A stretch of 43,551 nt of DNA from Planctomycetota bacterium (GCA_017303505.1 JAFLCP010000058.1:1-43551); one strand, 5' to 3'; shown: positions 33,354 through 42,780, counted from the first letter of the stretch. Numbers and translations are program-made. Notes: generated by a model not told the origin, from the letters alone.

Positions 33354-36300
33354 TTAAGGTTGGACGCCAGCCTGTCGTTCTTCTTCTTCCTCACGGATGA
33401 GGATTCGAGGTGTCACGGTCATCATGAAGGTGTTGGTTTCGCGACCGATACCGACGTTCTTGAACAAGCGGTTGATGTATGGGATCTTGCTCAACATTGG
33501 AACACCGCGTTCGATTCGGTTTTCTCGCAAGCGTTTGATACCACCTAGCAAGATTGTACCACCGTCAGGAACGTTCACCGAGGTTGTCACGCTGGTGAAG
33601 GCGAGTTCTGGCTGTTGAACGGTTGTGCCTTCTACTACATCCTCTTCATCTTCACGATCGATGATGTTTCCATCAGCATCGCGGACTACTGTACCGGTGT
33701 TTGAAGTGCGGCGACCTTCGAATGTAAAGGTTCGTACTTCACCGATGCGGCTGAAGTTAGGTAGCAAGGTCAAGCGTACGAATTGTTTGTCAGGCGATAC
33801 CACAGCTTGAACATTCAACTGTGTACCTTCGTTGAGAACCACAATGATAGGTTGTTGTGCTACAGCGAAGTCACCGACCACTGGAACCAAGCCGACCACG
33901 AATGGGCGTTGTGTTTGGTCCGTGATGGTCGCAAACTGACCGTCGTACAAGGTTACCTTAGGAGCCTGCAACACGTTGGTGCGGGTATCACCTTGAGCAG
34001 CTTCGAGGAAGAAGAACATTTCGATGTCGCTCAAGATGGCGAAGCCGAATTGAGCCGCAGTGTTCTGGTCGAAACCACCAACCTGAGGAATCGCAGATCC
34101 GAAGGAGTCTTGGGTGAATGCCAAGTCCAAGTCAGCTGTTGGAGTTCCATCACGGTTCAAACCTACGGTTACGCTTGGTCCTTCGTCGTCAGTTGGCAAC
34201 GATGTAACGTTGTCGTCAATGCGGAAGTCGAAGTCGACACCGATTCGTTCGAAGAAGTTATCACCCAAGGTGATGAAGCGTACTTCGATCGTAACTTGCA
34301 CGTTTTGCAACGCCCGGAGAGCTTCCAAGAGAGCTTGGATTTCTTCGTGAGTTTCTTGTGGAGCACTGATAACCAGCGAGAGGTTACCTGGGTATGCCTG
34401 CATAGTGGCATCACCAGATTCCCAAAGGTCAGGGTCAACAGTTTGTTGGATCAAGTTCATCAGCTGGCTGAAGTCAGCCATCGATGCACCACCACCAGAA
34501 CCTAGGCCACCGGCAGCTGGAGCACTCATCTGTGGACCGAAGCCACCCATCACTGGGTTGCCCATTCCCATCTGAGGACCAACACCGCCTACCATCGGTC
34601 CGCCACCCATCGGTAGTCCCAGACCAGGCATCCCAGCCATCTGTGCCAAAACATTGCTGTTGGGGCTCATGCTGTAGTTGCGGTTGGATACCATTTGGAA
34701 TGGAGAGACGTCGTTGGTTTGAACCAACATTCGGTTGCCTTGCGTTTGATAGGCAGCCTGAATAGCTCCCGCCATACCCTGTGAGTAGTCGGTGATAAAG
34801 TTAGGAATTGGTACAACCAAATCTTTAACGTTATAGGTCTTGTTCGCAACATTGCGACGGATGCGGTCACGGCTGGTGATCAACAACACGTCGTTGCGTA
34901 CGGTATGACCCAAGTTGAGAGGCTCGAGCAACAAAGTCAAAGCACTCTTCAAGGAGATCGGTGTGTTCAAGTTTAGAGTTACGGTCTGGTCAGAAGGAAG
35001 TGCTTCTGCCGACAAGCCCAATGGATCGATGTGAATTGGGATGCCAACCATTTGGCTCAACAATTCCATCGCTTCAGCCAATGGCTTGTTCGTAAACTGA
35101 ACAGTTACTTCTGTCTTGAGCTTGTTATAGATCGATCGCTCGAGTTCGGACATCTTGACGATGTTGTCGTCTTGTCCGCTTCGCAACTTCTTGATCTGTT
35201 CCCAGCTTTCTGCCTTAGGGAATACCAATGGGTTGCGATCATCAAACGGTCGTGATGCATCTTCAACACTCAACATCGCGTCAGCGAAACCGAGTTCTTT
35301 AGCCGATGCAATATCGCTGTTTTCTTTGATGCGGCGAGAGATTCGCGACAACTGATACAGAGACACAGCGATTTGTGAATCAGGATCGAGTTCACGTACT
35401 TGCTTAGCAATTTGCTCAGCTTCTTCGTAACGTCGCTCTTCCATCAAGTCGTTGAACTGTTCGACCAAGGAAACGATTTCAGTGTCGAGCTTAGCACGAC
35501 GCTCACGTTCCATGTCGAGTTCAGCCAAGATACGACGATTGTTTTGATCGAGTTCGATGTTGGCTCGGTTCTGATCGATGTAACCTTGTTGAGCACCAAT
35601 TGCTCGGTCAACCATGGTCAAAAATTGCTTGCGAGCTGGAGCATCTAACTCAGCTTGAGCAACTCGCATGCGAAGCGAGTTCAAGCGTTGCAATGAACCG
35701 AGAGGATCGGATTCCCGAGTTCGTTCGGCTTCAGCCATTTCGCCGGTAACTTCGCGGAACATCTTCTGACGCACAGCAGCTTGTTCGTCGGTAACAGGTG
35801 TACCGGCTGCGGCTGGAAGTTGTCCAACGTTGCGTGCAGCTGGAGCATTAAGAAGCATGAGCTTCTCACGCAGTTGCTGACGAACTAATGGATCCATCTG
35901 AGCTTCTTGTTTCCAAGCTTCGGAGAACTTCTGCAAAGCAACTTCGCGGTTGCCTGCGGTCAAAGCTTGAAGACCTTGTTCGTATAGTGCTTCACCCGAA
36001 GCGACCTGACCGCCGACGTCGCCCTGTGCTGAGGCGAGCTGAGGTGCAGAGCGATCCGCTTGCGGATTGAAAACGCCTTGTTGTACACCTGGTTGCTGAA
36101 TAGGCATTTGCCCACCAGCTGGTACCACTTGGCTATTTCCAGGAAACGCAGGGAATCCAGCAGGTTGAGCAGGAGCGGCCTGCTTCATCGCTGCGAGATC
36201 TTGGCGAGCCTTTTCGGTTGTATCCGAAAGGTTGCCAACGAGTCCTTGTGGACGATAAGGGACTTGTTCAGCGGCAGCCACCAATTGCTCAGCGGCAGCC

Positions 36301-36497
36301 ACATCGCCAGCCCTCATGGCAGCACGAGCTTGCATCAGCAAGCCTTCATACTGCTGCTGCGGACTGACCTCAGGAGCTTGGGGCTGCTGGGCAGCAAGGC
36401 TCCCGCTGGTGCCCGTAGTTGGCAAGATAGCTGGACCGGCAAACGCGGCCAGTCCGGCAAGCCAACCAAGTTTCTGTGTGAATCTGGTGACTTTCAC
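33354..36497 (-). CDS. Secretin-domain outer membrane protein (GspD/PilQ-like)
   Basis: The 1047-residue protein starts with a hydrophobic export segment (LGWLAGLAAFAGPAILP) and a region rich in Gln, Pro and Ala. Helical, coiled-coil-like repeats cover about residues 170-430. An STN/N0-type domain (VTVQFTNKPLAEAMELLSQM) lies near 460, and N1-type domains follow. A Gly/Met-rich insertion with repeated GPQM sits at about 619-667. The secretin core (VLQAPKVTLYDGQ near 842, VPDGGTILLGGIKRL near 977, KIPYINRLF) closes the protein. It should form an outer membrane ring for type II secretion or pilus assembly. The start is a GTG at 36497 with AAGGAG 6 nt upstream; no suitable ATG is nearby. No other secretion gene is in the window. 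Confidence 0.92.
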   Translation of the reverse strand: MKVTRFTQKLGWLAGLAAFAGPAILPTTGTSGSLAAQQPQAPEVSPQQQYEGLLMQARAAMRAGDVAAAEQLVAAAEQVPYRPQGLVGNLSDTTEKARQDLAAMKQAAPAQPAGFPAFPGNSQVVPAGGQMPIQQPGVQQGVFNPQADRSAPQLASAQGDVGGQVASGEALYEQGLQALTAGNREVALQKFSEAWKQEAQMDPLVRQQLREKLMLLNAPAARNVGQLPAAAGTPVTDEQAAVRQKMFREVTGEMAEAERTRESDPLGSLQRLNSLRMRVAQAELDAPARKQFLTMVDRAIGAQQGYIDQNRANIELDQNNRRILAELDMERERRAKLDTEIVSLVEQFNDLMEERRYEEAEQIAKQVRELDPDSQIAVSLYQLSRISRRIKENSDIASAKELGFADAMLSVEDASRPFDDRNPLVFPKAESWEQIKKLRSGQDDNIVKMSELERSIYNKLKTEVTVQFTNKPLAEAMELLSQMVGIPIHIDPLGLSAEALPSDQTVTLNLNTPISLKSALTLLLEPLNLGHTVRNDVLLITSRDRIRRNVANKTYNVKDLVVPIPNFITDYSQGMAGAIQAAYQTQGNRMLVQTNDVSPFQMVSNRNYSMSPNSNVLAQMAGMPGLGLPMGGGPMVGGVGPQMGMGNPVMGGFGPQMSAPAAGGLGSGGGASMADFSQLMNLIQQTVDPDLWESGDATMQAYPGNLSLVISAPQETHEEIQALLEALRALQNVQVTIEVRFITLGDNFFERIGVDFDFRIDDNVTSLPTDDEGPSVTVGLNRDGTPTADLDLAFTQDSFGSAIPQVGGFDQNTAAQFGFAILSDIEMFFFLEAAQGDTRTNVLQAPKVTLYDGQFATITDQTQRPFVVGLVPVVGDFAVAQQPIIVVLNEGTQLNVQAVVSPDKQFVRLTLLPNFSRIGEVRTFTFEGRRTSNTGTVVRDADGNIIDREDEEDVVEGTTVQQPELAFTSVTTSVNVPDGGTILLGGIKRLRENRIERGVPMLSKIPYINRLFKNVGIGRETNTFMMTVTPRILIREEEEERQAGVQP

Positions 36498-37036
36498 GCG
36501 ACACTCCTTCTTCGCAATGTCAGGATCTCGGACTGCCGGCGGGTGGCCCAAAACTTGAATACCACCATGCAGGCTGCCATAAAGTTTGGGTTACACTAAC
36601 CGGTTTTCTGTTGCTTCATTCTGTTCCATAGCGGGAAAGTCCGTTTTGCCGCTATCGAATCAGTTATTGGGTGATTCATTTTCCATCATCATGCCCCGAA
36701 TTCGAACGGAAAGAATTACGGCTTTCGCGACGAACTCGCATCGGACAAGAGAACGGTATGCCCCCTCCAGGGTGATTTCGTAGGTGAAATCTCCGGCAGG
36801 AAGGGTAAGTACGTGGGGATGACGGTATAAGTCAAGCCCACTCTATCCGCATAATCGGTACAATCGTGACTACCGCTACAACCCGAAATTGAAAAAGTGA
36901 CAAATTCGATTGGATTTAACTAAAGGGAAGGCAAATTTTGACACAAAACATGGGCCCCCATTCTTTCTGTTTGCGTATATCCTTCCCAGCTTATTTGTTT
37001 TGAAGCGTGCTAGCTATTCTTCAATAAGGAAATTCC
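36498..37036. promoter_or_regulatory. Divergent intergenic region of secretin and dehydrogenase genes
   Basis: No gene with a start codon is supported in these 539 bases. The secretin leader holds CCCAAAACTT (36547-36556) opposed to AAGTTTGGG (36582-36590), a stem with one bulge. GATTTC-GTAGGT-GAAATC is a perfect dyad at 36774-36791. Near the dehydrogenase, TTGACA (36938-36943) resembles a -35, without a good -10. GGGAAGG (36925-36931) and CCTTCCC (36981-36987) form a spaced inverted repeat around it. Confidence 0.35.
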
Positions 37037-38032
37037 ATGAGTCGAACTGAGCGAAAGTTCCGCGTTCTGGCAGATCTTCCATTAGCTGAGTATTTCGACT
37101 CGTTGTTAGGTGACGTCGAGTTGATCGATCTTGCTGACTTTCAGCAGCAAATAATCGCAAATCCGAAGTCAGGTGAAGGTATCGAAGGGTTTTTGACTTA
37201 CGGCCACCCAAAAGTCGATTCGAAATTGATGGATCAACTTCCCAACTTGCGCATCATTAGCAACCATGGCGTTGGTGTGGACCATATTGACCTCACGGCA
37301 GCTTGCCAACGCAAGGTACCTGTGGCTCATACGCCGGGTGCCGTTGATGGAGCCACCGCCGATTTAGCTATCACGCTCATGTTGGTCACCGCGCGACAAG
37401 TTATTGCTTGCAATCGTTTCGCCAACGATGACGCATATCGGCAGCCTGGTTTTTCCGACCAACAGATGCTGGCATTGCGCGGTCGTGATGTGTTCGAAGC
37501 AACACTCGGAATCGTTGGCCTGGGACGCATTGGGAAGAAAATTGCCAAGCGAGCCAAGGGATTCGACATGCGAATTCTCTATTACAAGCGAAATCGTGAT
37601 CTACAGGCAGAGCACGATTTGGGCGTCCAATACGCAGAACTCGATTCGCTTCTTGAAACTTGCGATTATGTGATTCTGTCAGTTCCACTCAATCCATCAA
37701 CCTTTCAACTGATCGGTAGAGATCAATTGAAACGCATGAAGTCGACGGCCATCTTGATCAACGTGGCGCGCGGTGGAATTGTCGATACGGCGGCTTTGGT
37801 CGAGGCGTTGCAGAACCGTTGGATACGTGCTGCTGGCTTAGATGTCACTGATCCCGAACCATTGCCCGCTGGCCATCCCTTATTTTCATTGGACAACGTT
37901 ACCATTCTTCCACACATAGGAAGCTTTACAGAGCAAACACGTCGCCGTATGGCCGAATTAACGGCCCAGCAATTGCTGGCCGGGCTGCGAGGTCAGCCGA
38001 TCCAACACGATGCAACACGAACACAGAACTAG
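37037..38032 (+). CDS. D-2-hydroxyacid dehydrogenase (glyoxylate/hydroxypyruvate reductase-like)
   Basis: The 331-residue protein is a D-isomer-specific 2-hydroxyacid dehydrogenase. The NAD(P)-binding GLGRIG (161-166), catalytic R245 in NVARGG, E274 in DPEPL and H293 in LPHIGS are all in place. The N-terminal block ISNHGVGVDHIDL (74-86) matches the substrate side. NADPH- or NADH-linked reduction of glyoxylate or hydroxypyruvate to glycolate or glycerate is the likely reaction; phosphoglycerate dehydrogenase is less likely because no regulatory domain follows. AAGGA lies 6 nt upstream of the ATG. It is convergent with the sialidase-like gene and divergent from the secretin. Confidence 0.92.
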   Translation: MSRTERKFRVLADLPLAEYFDSLLGDVELIDLADFQQQIIANPKSGEGIEGFLTYGHPKVDSKLMDQLPNLRIISNHGVGVDHIDLTAACQRKVPVAHTPGAVDGATADLAITLMLVTARQVIACNRFANDDAYRQPGFSDQQMLALRGRDVFEATLGIVGLGRIGKKIAKRAKGFDMRILYYKRNRDLQAEHDLGVQYAELDSLLETCDYVILSVPLNPSTFQLIGRDQLKRMKSTAILINVARGGIVDTAALVEALQNRWIRAAGLDVTDPEPLPAGHPLFSLDNVTILPHIGSFTEQTRRRMAELTAQQLLAGLRGQPIQHDATRTQN

Positions 38033-38067
38033 CGATTGAAACGAGATGCGGTTTGTGGCGCAAAAAA

Positions 38068-38102
38068 ATGCGAAGAAATGGCTTGTAGCCGTTTCTTCGC
38101 AT
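38068..38102 (-). terminator. Rho-independent terminator
   Basis: ATGCGAAGAAATGG and CCGTTTCTTCGCAT form a 14-bp stem, with one G-U pair in the plus-strand transcript, around a 7-nt loop. On the minus strand it is followed by TTTTTTT, so it terminates the sialidase-like gene at 38171. It lies 35 bp after the dehydrogenase stop and may serve both genes. Confidence 0.88.
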
Positions 38103-38170
38103 GGAAGAGTATTGGCGATTAAGATGCACTGCCTCGGAAGCCTGTTGCCTCAGAGCGCGGGCCGAAAGCA

Positions 38171-39322
38171 TTACTCGCGAACGGCTGGCCATTTACCGTT
38201 TTCGATGGGAGTCCCTTTGATTTTGGTAGGATCCATAACGACATACCGGATCTTTTGGCGGTTCCAAGTGTAAGTGATGTGTACTAAGCCATCTTTTCCT
38301 TCGATGACTGCAGGATAAGAGAACTCACCCTTATCTTCTTTTTCTAACTGTGTAACAGCTGACCAATGAAGGCCATCATCTGAGATAGCCACATTCAGTT
38401 CAGCTCGTGCTCCACCAGGCTTGCGTGAATCGCGAGTCGTATGATTGTAGACCAAGAGATGGCGACCATCTTTCAGCGTTACCGCATCGATGCCAGAGTT
38501 TGGGTTAGGGAGATCGAGCAATGAAAGGCGATCCCAAGTTTGGCCTTCATCTTTGGAAATGGTCATCGAAATCTTTTGGGCCGATTTAGTGCGGCACAAC
38601 ATCAATATGGATTTGTCTTTCAATCGCAAAAAGGTTGGTTGAATGCTCTCCATTTCATCTTTGGCATTGAGAGGGCCAATCAGCTTCCAATTCAACAGGT
38701 CGGGTTGACCTACTTCTACATGGGCTCGCCAGCCATCATGTTCGCTGCTTGAGCCGCACAGCCAAGAACCATCGCTTCGCAGTATGGGTTTGTTCTTGAT
38801 GGGGCCGAGGATGTTCTCTGGAAGGCGAGTGGCTGGTCCCCAGGTTTCTCCAGAATCTTTCGACACTTTCCACATTCCCCACCATGTCGATGGACTGGGG
38901 CCGACTTTGTAAAACAGAATCAGTTGGTCGCCCTGGGTTACCAACACTGGGTTCCAACATGGATAGCGTTTTCCTTCGTAAACTCCATCTGCCACCATTT
39001 TGGGAGCGGACCAAATTTTCTTGTCGCTATCCAATTGCGAGAACCAGATTTCCACATCATCGTTACCTTCTTCGGTGCCACCGAACCAAGCGGCTACGAT
39101 ATGTCCGTTCGGTGCATCGACAAGAGTAGAGGCATGGCATTCAGGAAACGGAGCTTTGTCGTAAATGTACTGACTGGTCGTAATTGCTGATTGCTGTCCC
39201 ACGGCCATCGAACCCAGGCCAAGCCACAACGCCCCGAAAATTGCTAGGGCTACCCCATGGGTAACTTGGTTGTGCAAAAAGGGGATACGGATTGCCATTT
39301 TTCTGACCATAGTGCGTGCCAT
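38171..39322 (-). CDS. Exported sialidase-fold (BNR/Asp-box) protein
   Basis: The 383-residue protein carries an N-terminal hydrophobic export segment (VALAIFGALWLGLGSMAVGQ). Asp-box repeats follow: SKDSGETWGPA, SKDEGQTWDRL and SDDGLHWSAV. FPECHASTLVDAPNGHIVAAWFGG near the mature N-terminus and the CWNPVLV and ESIQPTFLRL blocks are common in the sialidase-fold family of planctomycetes. The FRIP motif of true sialidases is not seen, so sialic acid cleavage is uncertain; other exo-glycosidase or lyase-like roles are possible. Starts at 39322, 39310 and 39298 are all in frame; none has a convincing ribosome binding site, and the first ATG was kept. Confidence 0.83.
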   Translation of the reverse strand: MARTMVRKMAIRIPFLHNQVTHGVALAIFGALWLGLGSMAVGQQSAITTSQYIYDKAPFPECHASTLVDAPNGHIVAAWFGGTEEGNDDVEIWFSQLDSDKKIWSAPKMVADGVYEGKRYPCWNPVLVTQGDQLILFYKVGPSPSTWWGMWKVSKDSGETWGPATRLPENILGPIKNKPILRSDGSWLCGSSSEHDGWRAHVEVGQPDLLNWKLIGPLNAKDEMESIQPTFLRLKDKSILMLCRTKSAQKISMTISKDEGQTWDRLSLLDLPNPNSGIDAVTLKDGRHLLVYNHTTRDSRKPGGARAELNVAISDDGLHWSAVTQLEKEDKGEFSYPAVIEGKDGLVHITYTWNRQKIRYVVMDPTKIKGTPIENGKWPAVRE

Positions 39323-39612
39323 CAATTCACAGGAGGGAGGGAAGATTGGCTATGATAGGGAGAGTCGCCAAATCAACAAATCATCCTTAATTGTCATCGA
39401 AAAAGGTGACGATCGGCAAGCGGTGAACAGGGTGATGCGGTAGCGAGATTTTGAAATTGCGATAAAAAATTCGTGAATTGGGTGTCGTGTAAAGCGTTTC
39501 GCGAAGTTGCTGTCGCAGATGCGGATTTAAATGCCAACTTCACACCCGAATCAGCTCAGCAATCCGTGGCTTAGCTGCAAATTAAATGGACGTTCGAAGA
39601 GGGTAGTTTTCG
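39323..39612. other. Divergent intergenic stretch without a gene
   Basis: These 290 bases separate the divergent sialidase-like and transglutaminase-like genes. I see no supported gene and no clear promoter boxes. AGGAGGGAGG at 39330-39339 on the plus strand has no start codon close behind it. GAGG, 10 nt upstream of the 39613 ATG, is a distant ribosome binding site for the transglutaminase-like gene. Confidence 0.5.
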
Positions 39613-40785
39613 ATGAGTGTTTCGCGTCATTGGTTCCAGCCATTTACCTGGGTGGTAGTGTTATTGTCTTCGCTTACGGTAGGGCATGTTCGAGCGGAGA
39701 TCACTGTTCCTACAATTGCACAGGTGCTTGAAGCAGCGGGCGAGAACAAGTCGCAAATAGAAAAGGCATTGGCCGAAATTGAACCCGAGTACAAAACGGG
39801 GATGGAATTCTTGATTCGAAACATGCCCGAACAAGATTGCCGCACACTTTCTGCAGATTTCTTGTTGGAAAATGTTCGGCTTGCATATCAAGCTTGGAAG
39901 AATTCCAAATGGCAGGCTGATGTACCCGAAGAGGTTTTTCTAAACAACGTTCTGCCATATTGCGTGGTCAATGAAACGCGCGATGCTTGGCGAAAAGATT
40001 TCATGGAACTTTTTGCGCCATTAATTAAAGACTGTCAAACACCTGGTGAGGCCGCCGCTGTTCTCAATGGCCAGATCTTTGGAATCGTTCAAGTTAAATA
40101 TTCCACCAAACGTCCTAAACCGGATCAGTCACCTGCGGAGTCGATGAAGGCTGGATTAGCATCTTGCAGCGGTCTATCGATCCTATTGATTGATGCTTGC
40201 CGTTCCTTAGGAATTCCGGCTCGCTTTGTGGGAACTCCGCTATGGGCTGATGGAAGCGGTAATCATTCGTGGGTTGAGGTATGGGATAAAGGGGATTGGC
40301 ATTTTACAGGAGCTTGTGAGGCAACTGGCAAAGATCTCAACCAAGGTTGGTTCATTGGACGAGCTAGCCAAGCGATCACGGACGATCCTCTTCGCGCGAT
40401 CTATGCGACGAGCTTCAAACGGACGCCTATTCATTTTCCCTTGGTGTGGGATCGACGTATCCGTTGGGTTTACGCCGTTAATGTCACGCCGCGTTACGCA
40501 GGCAAGCAACCTGTACCCGCAGGCCACGTAGAAACACGTTTTGTTTATCGAAATCCAAATGGCAAAGAACGTGAAATCATCGACTTCACTATTTTGGACG
40601 CCAAGAGTGGGGAAAAGATTTTTGAAGGCAAGACCAGAGATGAACGCTTCGATGCGAATGACCATACAAGCTGTTACTTGATCAGCACCGGCTCATTTAA
40701 GGTTCTTTGGAAGGATGCAGAAGGCGAACATGCACTCGAGTTAGACAATCCAAAGAGCGAGCAATTGGTAGAGCTCAAGCCATAA
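39613..40785 (+). CDS. Exported transglutaminase-like protein
   Basis: The 390-residue protein has a signal peptide (FTWVVVLLSSLTVGHVRA). A transglutaminase-like core follows with the catalytic cysteine C185 in GLASCSGLS, histidine H218 in GSGNHSWVEVW and an acidic residue in GACEATGKDLN (E236 or D241). IDACRSLGIPARFVGTPLW between them is typical of the fold. The last 110 residues look like a beta-rich domain with FVYRNPNGKER and FKVLWKDAEGEH. Such proteins act as peptidases or cross-linking enzymes outside the cytoplasm; the substrate is unknown. The stop lies 2 bp from the end of the convergent lipoprotein gene. Confidence 0.88.
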   Translation: MSVSRHWFQPFTWVVVLLSSLTVGHVRAEITVPTIAQVLEAAGENKSQIEKALAEIEPEYKTGMEFLIRNMPEQDCRTLSADFLLENVRLAYQAWKNSKWQADVPEEVFLNNVLPYCVVNETRDAWRKDFMELFAPLIKDCQTPGEAAAVLNGQIFGIVQVKYSTKRPKPDQSPAESMKAGLASCSGLSILLIDACRSLGIPARFVGTPLWADGSGNHSWVEVWDKGDWHFTGACEATGKDLNQGWFIGRASQAITDDPLRAIYATSFKRTPIHFPLVWDRRIRWVYAVNVTPRYAGKQPVPAGHVETRFVYRNPNGKEREIIDFTILDAKSGEKIFEGKTRDERFDANDHTSCYLISTGSFKVLWKDAEGEHALELDNPKSEQLVELKP

Positions 40786-40787
40786 GG

Positions 40788-41462
40788 CTATAAACCTAGG
40801 ATTTTTTGACGGGGTGGGGTGACATTGGTCACTCGCCCCGCAATTTCCGTCAAGATTTTTTGTTCCAAAGCAAAATCGCGCCCCATATCAATCCAACCGA
40901 TCGTAATGGGCAAAGAACGGAGATTACTTTCTGTGCGAACGATTGTACCGTCATGACGCAGAGTGGCCGCACCCTCTCCCGAGAATTGAGATCGATCGAC
41001 GTCTTCGAGTTGTTTAGAAACCACAACTTCAATTTGGTAACCACCCTGCCCTGGCACGGCCCGAACAACACAAGTTCGTCGAACACTCTGCAGCGTTCCC
41101 AGCAGGCGTTCGAAGGAGTTCGCAGCATCGCTCCGCCAAGGTTCCAAACATGTTGCCCCAATTTCAGGATACGTTTGGAGGCGTCCCTCTAACCACTCGC
41201 TACCATAGCGCTGGACGGGTTGTTCTTTCTCGATACGAAAATAATCATCCACCGTATCGACAATCTGATTCCACAAAAATGCAGGATCTTGGTCGGGCAC
41301 AAGGATTGGATTTGGGGGCGGCGCCATCACTGTCGGCATCCCACCAGGTGGCATCGTCTTTACCGGTGCTGCACAACCGATAGCCAGTGCGCTAAAGAGC
41401 CCGCACACCAGCAAACCATTGGCCGTCCGAATCCAAATGGAAGTGATAAACCGCTTACTCAC
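40788..41462 (-). CDS. Unknown lipoprotein
   Basis: The 224-residue product has a lipoprotein signal with lipobox LAIGC near residue 29, then a proline-rich stretch. The mature domain contains ILVPDQDPAFLWNQIVDTVDDYF and ESNLRSLPITIGWIDMG; I do not recognise the family. The gene starts with GTG at 41462, overlapping the last 8 nt of the upstream lipoprotein gene (GTGAGTAA), and GAGGGG lies 5 nt upstream, so the two are translationally coupled. It is probably anchored in a membrane together with its partner. Confidence 0.75.
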   Translation of the reverse strand: MSKRFITSIWIRTANGLLVCGLFSALAIGCAAPVKTMPPGGMPTVMAPPPNPILVPDQDPAFLWNQIVDTVDDYFRIEKEQPVQRYGSEWLEGRLQTYPEIGATCLEPWRSDAANSFERLLGTLQSVRRTCVVRAVPGQGGYQIEVVVSKQLEDVDRSQFSGEGAATLRHDGTIVRTESNLRSLPITIGWIDMGRDFALEQKILTEIAGRVTNVTPPRQKILGL

Positions 41463-42780
41463 CGTTGCCCCTCACAGATCGAGGAGCTGAGTTCGCTCGT
41501 GGTAACCACTTCGATTCCAGATCACCCGGTGCTGCGAGCACATACTCATGACTGTTTTCGACGCGGCGACCATCGGCTGTTTGATAACGCACAAAGACCA
41601 TAACTTTTTTGCCAGCTGGAACCTTACCTTCCAACGAGATATCTAAGTGTATGCCTTTAGCATTACCCTGTTTTCGCATCGCTTCTGCAACTTGTTGCGG
41701 ATTGTATTTCCAAATACCGATGCGACCTGAGGCGTCTTGTATCGCAGGGTCGATAATCGATACCAAGAGTTCGGCTGGTAAATCTAAAAAGTCGCCGGCT
41801 GCGTTTCGCGGTTGCAACACTAAGCGAACCGCGTCATCGCCCGCTTGTCCATCAAGGTCCAAAGCAATCGAGAAGGGACGCACGAAGGTGATTTCAGTCA
41901 TGCGTTGGTCTAATGGCTGAGCTGTCTCTTCAGTTGGAATACCCCGCGATGTTGAACTGTTTTCGGAGTAGCTGGCCTGGGAAACCGCATGACCAGGAGC
42001 TACTGCGTTGGCTTGGTTCTCAGAACTACTTCGACGTCGGCCACTAGCAGTCTTAGGAATACGTCCCAATTCAACTTCCAACGCGCCCAAGGTCGGTGGT
42101 GGCAACAATTGAACAGGGCTGGATGTGCCGCTATTGATCTTGCCCGACTCAGCAGGTGGTTTCTTCGATGGATCGATAGGAAGTGCGTCGGTTGGTGTAC
42201 CAAGGTCAATATCGGGTGGCTCAAGAAGGCCAGGTTCCGATGACTTGGTAGCACTTCCTGCCCCTGCAGGTGGAGGCAAAATCGATGCCGGAGGAGCAGG
42301 TAGCGACTTTTCGTTGGCAGGTGGGGCCGGAGTAGGTTCCAACTTTAATGGACTGGTCTCCTCGCTTTCCAAACTTTTTAGTGGTGTGCTTGGAGGAGGC
42401 ATTGGATTGGTAGCGGGAGGTGACGTAGGTTCTTCTACAGCACTCTTTTCGGGTTCTAAATCTGTTTTTGGTGCGTTTGACTTCGGAGTTGTAGGACGAT
42501 CTGAAGGAGAACTTGTACTTCCCGATAAACCAGAACTCGAACTATTCTTGGGGGGAAGTCCCATCTTCTTCAGCATCGCGTTTTCACGCTTGGCCGCTTC
42601 AAGCTCTAACTCAAGTTTGCGATATTCGTTGTCGTACTCGTAGATAATATCTTCGAGCTCACGAATCTCTGACGCCATGTTTTGTACATAGACATCTTGG
42701 TAAGCAGGACGACGACAACCCACAGTCGCGACGACACTGCTGAGCATCAGCAATGCGAGCGTTTTGGTGGTTGATTTCAT
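41455..42780 (-). CDS. Unknown proline-rich lipoprotein with N-terminal coiled coil
   Basis: The 441-residue protein has a lipoprotein signal with VATVGC near residue 22. A coiled coil rich in E, L and K follows (about 35-70; SEIRELEDIIYEYDNEYRK). A long low-complexity region rich in P, S, T and E covers about 75-270. The C-terminal 150 residues form a folded, beta-rich domain (ITFVRPFSIALDLDGQAGDD and GKKVMVFVRYQTADGRRVE). I do not recognise the family. The disordered middle could reach through the periplasm or cell wall. An upstream TTG at 42801 is in frame, but the ATG at 42780 begins the signal peptide. It overlaps the following lipoprotein gene, and the two likely work together. Confidence 0.78.
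   Translation of the reverse strand: MKSTTKTLALLMLSSVVATVGCRRPAYQDVYVQNMASEIRELEDIIYEYDNEYRKLELELEAAKRENAMLKKMGLPPKNSSSSGLSGSTSSPSDRPTTPKSNAPKTDLEPEKSAVEEPTSPPATNPMPPPSTPLKSLESEETSPLKLEPTPAPPANEKSLPAPPASILPPPAGAGSATKSSEPGLLEPPDIDLGTPTDALPIDPSKKPPAESGKINSGTSSPVQLLPPPTLGALEVELGRIPKTASGRRRSSSENQANAVAPGHAVSQASYSENSSTSRGIPTEETAQPLDQRMTEITFVRPFSIALDLDGQAGDDAVRLVLQPRNAAGDFLDLPAELLVSIIDPAIQDASGRIGIWKYNPQQVAEAMRKQGNAKGIHLDISLEGKVPAGKKVMVFVRYQTADGRRVENSHEYVLAAPGDLESKWLPRANSAPRSVRGNGE

Noticed and set aside
33783-34505. 240-codon plus-strand frame
   Set aside because: It is antisense to the secretin core, which has strong motifs; no protein-like signature was seen in this frame.
36774-36791. Riboswitch-like text around the GATTTC/GAAATC dyad, compared with the FMN and glycine elements
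   Set aside because: The conserved core sequences of those riboswitches are not present and neither neighbour is a typical target gene.
38171-39322. True sialidase
   Set aside because: Asp boxes are present but the FRIP motif and a clear arginine triad are not, so only the fold is claimed.
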